Origin: Leucobacter sp. UBA1945
GTDB lineage: Bacteria; Actinomycetota; Actinomycetes; Actinomycetales; Microbacteriaceae
Assembly (NCBI GenBank): GCA_002336855.1
Contig: DDEV01000096.1
Location: 41,562-50,238, forward strand
Reading direction: 5' to 3'
Length of the DNA: 8,677 nt
Part shown: piece by piece, positions 5,178 to 8,677 of the stretch
Position numbering within the stretch: position 1 is the first letter of the stretch
Layout of the letters: every line of letters begins with the position of its first letter
Notes under the pieces: model-generated
The model's database searches: none
What the model saw: the letters and a program-made list of their open reading frames with translations, nothing else
Told to the model about the DNA's origin: nothing
Program-made: the position numbers and the translations under genes

Positions 5178-6086
5178 ATGCAGAGACCCATTGAGCAGCC
5201 ACGTCGCCGGACGCGCGTCGCCCGCGCGAGCTGCGCAACGCTCGTCCTGTCGATCGCTCTGTCGCTTGCCGCGTGCTCGAACGTGCCAGAACCGAAAGAG
5301 AACATCGACTCCCTGACCGCCGTGACCGAGGCACCAGCTCCCCCGGCCGCCGCTGAAGAGTACGACATCGAACTGCACCCAGAGCCGATCGTCGATCCGC
5401 TTGACTGCACGCCCTATCTCGTGGTCACTGCGCGGGGCACCGGCGAACCGAACAAGGGGCAGCTGCTCTCACCGGTCGCTCGTGCCATCCGCGACGCGCT
5501 TCCCGACCAAGTGAAGACGCTCAATCTGAAGTATCCCGCGAGTACCGACGTCAATGAGGGCGGCACATATGCGGCGCGCCTGCTGCTCGACACGCTCAAC
5601 GTGCAAGCCGACGCGTGCCCGATGCAACGCTTCGTGCTGCTCGGCTACTCGCAGGGCGCCCTGGTCATTGGCGACGTGCTCTCAGCGCCTGAAGGCAGGC
5701 TCGTAGGCGGCACGGTCGGTCAGCTCAGCGACGAAGCGGCTGCCCGAATCGTCGCCGTAGTGCTCTATGGCAACCCTCGTTTTTCGGGAGGTGAAAGCTA
5801 CGACTTCGGAACCTTCGACGAGACGATTGGCGGCATTCTTCCCCGTACTCCCGGAAGCCTCGCACCGTTCGCCGAGCGTATTCGAGACTTCTGCGTGGCA
5901 AAAGACTTCATCTGCCAGAACAGCCTCGATCTCGATGAGAAGGGGCACGTCGCCTACTTCAAGAACGGCATGCAGCAGCAGGGCGCCGATTTCGCGCTCG
6001 ATCTGATCAGGCAGTCGGCCCTCGCGCCTGCCGTGCCGCAGCCCGCTGAAACACCCGAAGCCCCTGCTGACATCGCGCAGCAGTAG
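5178..6086 (+). CDS. Cutinase-like serine esterase, predicted lipoprotein
   Basis: This 302-residue protein is an alpha/beta hydrolase of the cutinase family. The N-terminus has an arginine-rich region (PRRRTRVAR, 8-16), a hydrophobic segment and the lipobox LAAC, with Cys33 as the likely lipidated residue, so it should be anchored outside the cytoplasmic membrane. A Pro/Ala/Glu-rich linker (about 35-75) leads to the catalytic domain. The triad is complete: Ser158 in GYSQG, Asp243 inside the C-x6-C loop (Cys239-Cys246), and His257 in GHVAYF. Cys77 and Cys147 can make the first conserved cutinase disulfide. It ends in a Pro/Ala tail. Family members hydrolyse ester bonds in cutin-like polyesters, lipids or triglycerides; mycobacterial relatives act on lipids and mycolate esters. 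The substrate here is unknown. The frame starts 53 bp after SURF1 and probably has its own promoter. Confidence 0.9.
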   Translation: MQRPIEQPRRRTRVARASCATLVLSIALSLAACSNVPEPKENIDSLTAVTEAPAPPAAAEEYDIELHPEPIVDPLDCTPYLVVTARGTGEPNKGQLLSPVARAIRDALPDQVKTLNLKYPASTDVNEGGTYAARLLLDTLNVQADACPMQRFVLLGYSQGALVIGDVLSAPEGRLVGGTVGQLSDEAAARIVAVVLYGNPRFSGGESYDFGTFDETIGGILPRTPGSLAPFAERIRDFCVAKDFICQNSLDLDEKGHVAYFKNGMQQQGADFALDLIRQSALAPAVPQPAETPEAPADIAQQ

Positions 6087-6116
6087 CGCGACACAGCAGG
6101 TGAGCCCGAGCAGGAG

Positions 6117-7715
6117 CTAGGCGAGCTCGATCAGGTCGAGGTAGTCCTTCGTCCAGTGATCTTCGGTGCCGTCTGGCATGATGAGCACGCGCTCGGGGTT
6201 CAACGATTCGACTGCGCCCGGGTCGTGCGAGACGAGCACCACAGCACCCGCGAAGTTCGCAAGCGCATCGAGAATCTCGGCGCGGCTCGCCGGGTCGAGG
6301 TTGTTCGTAGGCTCGTCGAGCAGCAGCACGTTCGCGCTCGAGACGACGAGCATCGCGAGCGCGAGACGAGTCTTCTCGCCGCCCGAGAGCACGCCCGCGG
6401 GCTTGTGCACGTCATCGCCGGTGAACAGGAATGAGCCGAGCACCTTGCGTGCCTCGGTCTCGGTGAGGTGCCGCGACACCGAGATCATATTCTGCAGCAC
6501 GCTCGCCTTTACATCGAGCGTCTCGTGCTCCTGCGCGTAGTAGCCGATCTTCAGGCCGTGCCCGGGCTCGAGCTGCCCGGCGTCGGGCTCGTCGACGCCC
6601 GCGAGAATCCGCAGCAGCGTAGTCTTGCCTGCACCGTTCAGGCCCAGCACCACGACCTTCGAGCCGCGGTCGATCGCGAGGTCGACACCGGCAAAGATTT
6701 CGAGCGATCCGTACGACTTCGAAAGTCCCGAAGCCATGAGCGGAGTCTTTCCGCAGGGCGAGGGATCAGGAAACCTGAGCTTCGCCACACGATCGACCTG
6801 GCGCACCTCATCAAGGCTCGACAGCATCCTCTCGGCACGCGCAACCATCTGGTGCGCGGCAGCGGCCTTCGACGCTTTCGCGCCGAACTTCGCCGCCTGA
6901 TCCTTGAGCGCCGATGCCTTCTTCTCGACGTTCGCGCGCTCCTTGCGGCGACGTTCTTCGTCTGCGGCGCGCTGTCGAAGATAGAGCTTCCAGCCCATGT
7001 TGTACACGTCGATCAGCTGCCTGTTGGCGTCGAGGTAGAAGACGCGGTTCACCGTCTCCCCCACCAGCTCGACGTCGTGACTGATGATGATCACGCCGCC
7101 CCGGTAGCTCTTCAAGAACTCGCGCAGCCACACGACGCTGTCTGCATCGAGGTGGTTCGTCGGCTCGTCGAGAATCATGGTGTCGGCGTCGCTGAACAGA
7201 ATGCGCGCGAGCTCGATGCGCCGACGCTGACCGCCAGAGAGCGTGCCGAGCGGCTGATCGAGCACGCGGTCGGGCAGGCCGAGGTTGTGAGAGATCGATG
7301 CCGCCTCGGCTTCGGCGGCGTACCCGCCGAGCGCTTGGAAGCGGTCAGTGAGATTGCCGAAGCGCTTCATCGCCTTCTCCGCAACGCGAGGATCATCGCT
7401 GGCCATGTCCTGCGAGGCCTTGGTGAGCTGCTGCGTGATCGTGCCGAGCCCTCGCGCGTCGAGAATGCGGTGTCGAGCGAGCTGCTCTGGGTCGCCCGTG
7501 CGAGGATCCTGCGGTAGAAAGCCGAGCTCTCCGCTCACCGTGATCTTGCCCTCGGCGGGCTGCAGTTCGCCAGAGAGGGTGCGCGTCAGCGTGGTCTTGC
7601 CGGCGCCGTTGCGGCCGACGAGACCGATCTTGTCGCCCGGGTTCACCCGAAAGCTGACCTCGCTCATGAGGCGCCTCGCACCGACATCGATCGCGAGGTT
7701 CTCGACGGTAATCAC
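6117..7715 (-). CDS. ABC-F family ATPase, Rv1473-like
   Basis: This 532-residue protein has two ABC domains and no membrane segment, the ABC-F layout of ribosome-associated translation factors and antibiotic-resistance proteins. Domain 1 has GRNGAGKTT (34-42), LSGGQ (159-163), ILDEPTNHLD (181-190) and His213. Domain 2 has GLNGAGKTT (358-366), LSGGE (443-447), LLLDEPTNNLD (464-474) and His497. Both catalytic glutamates (184, 468) are present. The inter-domain linker (about 245-310), which in ABC-F proteins reaches into the ribosomal E site, is helical and rich in Arg, Lys and Ala. From memory it strongly resembles mycobacterial Rv1473, so either a housekeeping or a ribosome-protection role is possible. 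It starts at a GTG (7713-7715) with AAGGA 10 nt upstream. It lies 159 bp downstream of sufT, behind a large hairpin, and converges on the cutinase-like gene with a 30-bp gap. Confidence 0.93.
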   Translation of the reverse strand: MITVENLAIDVGARRLMSEVSFRVNPGDKIGLVGRNGAGKTTLTRTLSGELQPAEGKITVSGELGFLPQDPRTGDPEQLARHRILDARGLGTITQQLTKASQDMASDDPRVAEKAMKRFGNLTDRFQALGGYAAEAEAASISHNLGLPDRVLDQPLGTLSGGQRRRIELARILFSDADTMILDEPTNHLDADSVVWLREFLKSYRGGVIIISHDVELVGETVNRVFYLDANRQLIDVYNMGWKLYLRQRAADEERRRKERANVEKKASALKDQAAKFGAKASKAAAAHQMVARAERMLSSLDEVRQVDRVAKLRFPDPSPCGKTPLMASGLSKSYGSLEIFAGVDLAIDRGSKVVVLGLNGAGKTTLLRILAGVDEPDAGQLEPGHGLKIGYYAQEHETLDVKASVLQNMISVSRHLTETEARKVLGSFLFTGDDVHKPAGVLSGGEKTRLALAMLVVSSANVLLLDEPTNNLDPASRAEILDALANFAGAVVLVSHDPGAVESLNPERVLIMPDGTEDHWTKDYLDLIELA

Positions 7716-7732
7716 AGTGGTATTTTCCTTAG

Positions 7733-7759
7733 TTACATGCGAGATGCCTGTTGCGGCAT
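7733..7759 (-). CDS. Candidate 8-codon leader peptide of the ABC-F gene
   Basis: On the minus strand an ORF encodes MPQQASRM and stops at TAA (7733-7735). AGGA (7768-7771) lies 8 nt upstream of its ATG, a good ribosome binding site. The stop falls 2 nt before the AAGGA that serves the ABC-F GTG start. Most of the ORF forms a perfect hairpin, GATGCC (7755-7760) with GGCATC (7743-7748). Some antibiotic-inducible ABC-F genes are controlled by short leader ORFs, which makes this worth recording. An ORF this short can arise by chance, and no alternative structure that hides the ABC-F start was found. Confidence 0.3.
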   Translation of the reverse strand: MPQQASRM

Positions 7760-7772
7760 CAGATAAGTCCTG

Positions 7773-7869
7773 GCAACGAAACGCGGGTTTCCCGCGGCTT
7801 GCGTGGTTGGGTCTGGCAGCGTGCGAAGCGCGCCGGATAGCAAGCCGCGGGAAACCCGCGTTTCATTGC
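7773..7869. repeat. Large nested inverted repeat between sufT and ABC-F gene
   Basis: Arms 7778-7802 and 7840-7864 are perfect 25-base reverse complements. Allowing one mismatch they extend to 30 bases (7773-7802 and 7840-7869). The loop is 37 nt and contains a small GCGTGC-GAA-GCGCGC stem (7819-7833, one G-U pair). Each arm is itself a hairpin: CGCGGG-TTT-CCCGCG (7782-7796) and CGCGGG-AAA-CCCGCG (7846-7860). The sequence can therefore fold as one long stem or two short ones. It starts 5 nt after the sufT stop, so it may be a terminator or attenuator without a T tract. The alternative is a dispersed palindromic element (REP- or MITE-like). No clear target-site duplication flanks it, and no second copy occurs in this window. 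Confidence 0.93.
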
Positions 7870-7874
7870 GATAT

Positions 7875-8219
7875 CTAGATCGCGAATCCCAAAGCGCGCA
7901 TCATGTCGCGCCCATCATCGGTGATCCGCTCGGGCGTCCACGGCGGCATCCACACCCAGTTGATGCGAAAGGCACGCACGAGCCCATCGAGCGCTTCTGC
8001 GATGTCGTTCTCGATCACGTCGGTCAGCGGGCAACCCGCGCTCGTGAGCGTCATCGAAATGACGAGCGCGTCGTGCTCTTCGTCGAAGGCGAGATCGTAG
8101 ATCAGGCCGAGGTCGACGATGTTCACGCCAAGCTCTGGATCGCTCACGTTCTTGAGCGCCTCGAGCGATTGCTCTTTGAACTCGGGGTCGATCGAGGCGA
8201 CGCCTGCTGTCTCAGTCAT
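7875..8219 (-). CDS. sufT: SufT-type Fe-S assembly factor (DUF59/MIP18)
   Basis: This 114-residue protein is a stand-alone DUF59 (MIP18-like) domain. Landmarks are SDPELGVNIVDLGLIYD (26-42), the conserved cysteine Cys63 in TSAGCPL, and the C-terminal WVWMPPWTPERI stretch followed by ALGFAI. SufT proteins help mature iron-sulfur proteins, in some organisms by passing clusters to targets under high demand. The gene sits only 9 nt after sufC on the same strand, and the suf context supports the name over other DUF59 proteins such as PaaD. No good Shine-Dalgarno precedes the ATG at 8217-8219, so translation may be coupled to sufC or to whatever gene precedes it in the unit. In mycobacteria the order is sufB-D-C-S-U-T as I recall; here sufS and sufU are not between sufC and sufT. 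Confidence 0.92.
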   Translation of the reverse strand: MTETAGVASIDPEFKEQSLEALKNVSDPELGVNIVDLGLIYDLAFDEEHDALVISMTLTSAGCPLTDVIENDIAEALDGLVRAFRINWVWMPPWTPERITDDGRDMMRALGFAI

Positions 8220-8228
8220 GACGCTAGC

Positions 8229-8677
<449 letters not shown>

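Noticed and set aside
6087..6116. Terminator in the 30-bp gap between the converging cutinase-like and ABC-F genes
   Set aside because: Only scattered short complementarities with long loops and no T tract; not convincing.
6468..7517. 349-codon plus-strand open frame opposite the ABC-F gene
   Set aside because: Shadow of the ABC-F coding frame; the minus strand carries two complete ABC domains.
7733..7738. Minimal ATG-TAA start-stop upstream of the ABC-F gene
   Set aside because: It is simply the last codon and stop of the 8-codon leader ORF in the same frame and has no separate ribosome binding site.
7716..7776. Promoter for the ABC-F gene (TTGCCA at 7771-7776 as -35; TAACTA at 7730-7735 as -10)
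   Set aside because: The two boxes are not at workable spacing to each other, and neither has a matching partner at 16-18 bp; readthrough from sufT or a start within the inverted repeat is equally possible.

Overview
The window is ordinary chromosomal DNA from a high-GC Gram-positive bacterium (Actinomycetota). The best fit is Micrococcales, family Microbacteriaceae, perhaps Leucobacter or a close relative. The reasons are the GC- and GTC/CTC-rich codon use, a MabA-like FabG, an Actinobacteria-type DUF3099 protein, a SURF1 with a lipoprotein cutinase-like neighbour, a suf cluster next to an Rv1473-like ABC-F protein, and several genes that appear to be transcribed without leaders. The genus is a guess. 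I see no phage, insertion sequence, plasmid, CRISPR, tRNA or rRNA. Coding density is high, and no gene-free stretch exceeds 160 bases.

Layout from left to right. (1) Minus strand: rpmE2 (cysteine-free ribosomal protein L31) lies downstream of a soluble ABC ATPase. (2) The ATPase diverges from serB (phosphoserine phosphatase) across only 24 bp, which holds two overlapping, oppositely directed -10-like hexamers. (3) serB converges on a PEP mutase/isocitrate lyase superfamily gene; the two stop codons share the palindrome CTAG. (4) fabG lies upstream of that gene on the minus strand. (5) A plus-strand operon starts divergently from fabG: a DUF3099 membrane protein, a small Cys/His-rich protein, and SURF1, joined by two ATGA stop/start overlaps. 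(6) A cutinase-like lipoprotein follows under its own apparent promoter. (7) Minus strand: an ABC-F ATPase, then a 159-bp gap with a large nested inverted repeat and a candidate 8-codon leader peptide, then sufT and the 3' part of sufC, which runs off the right edge.

Most genes are housekeeping: translation (L31, ABC-F), serine synthesis (SerB), fatty-acid elongation (FabG), cytochrome oxidase maturation (SURF1 operon) and Fe-S cluster assembly (SufC, SufT). sufC/sufT and probably the ABC-F gene belong to one minus-strand unit. I do not see a clear new multi-gene system. The least explained signals are the inverted repeat plus leader ORF ahead of the ABC-F gene, the small Cys/His protein coupled to SURF1, and the repeated placement of TAnnnT hexamers 6-8 nt before start codons that lack a good Shine-Dalgarno site.
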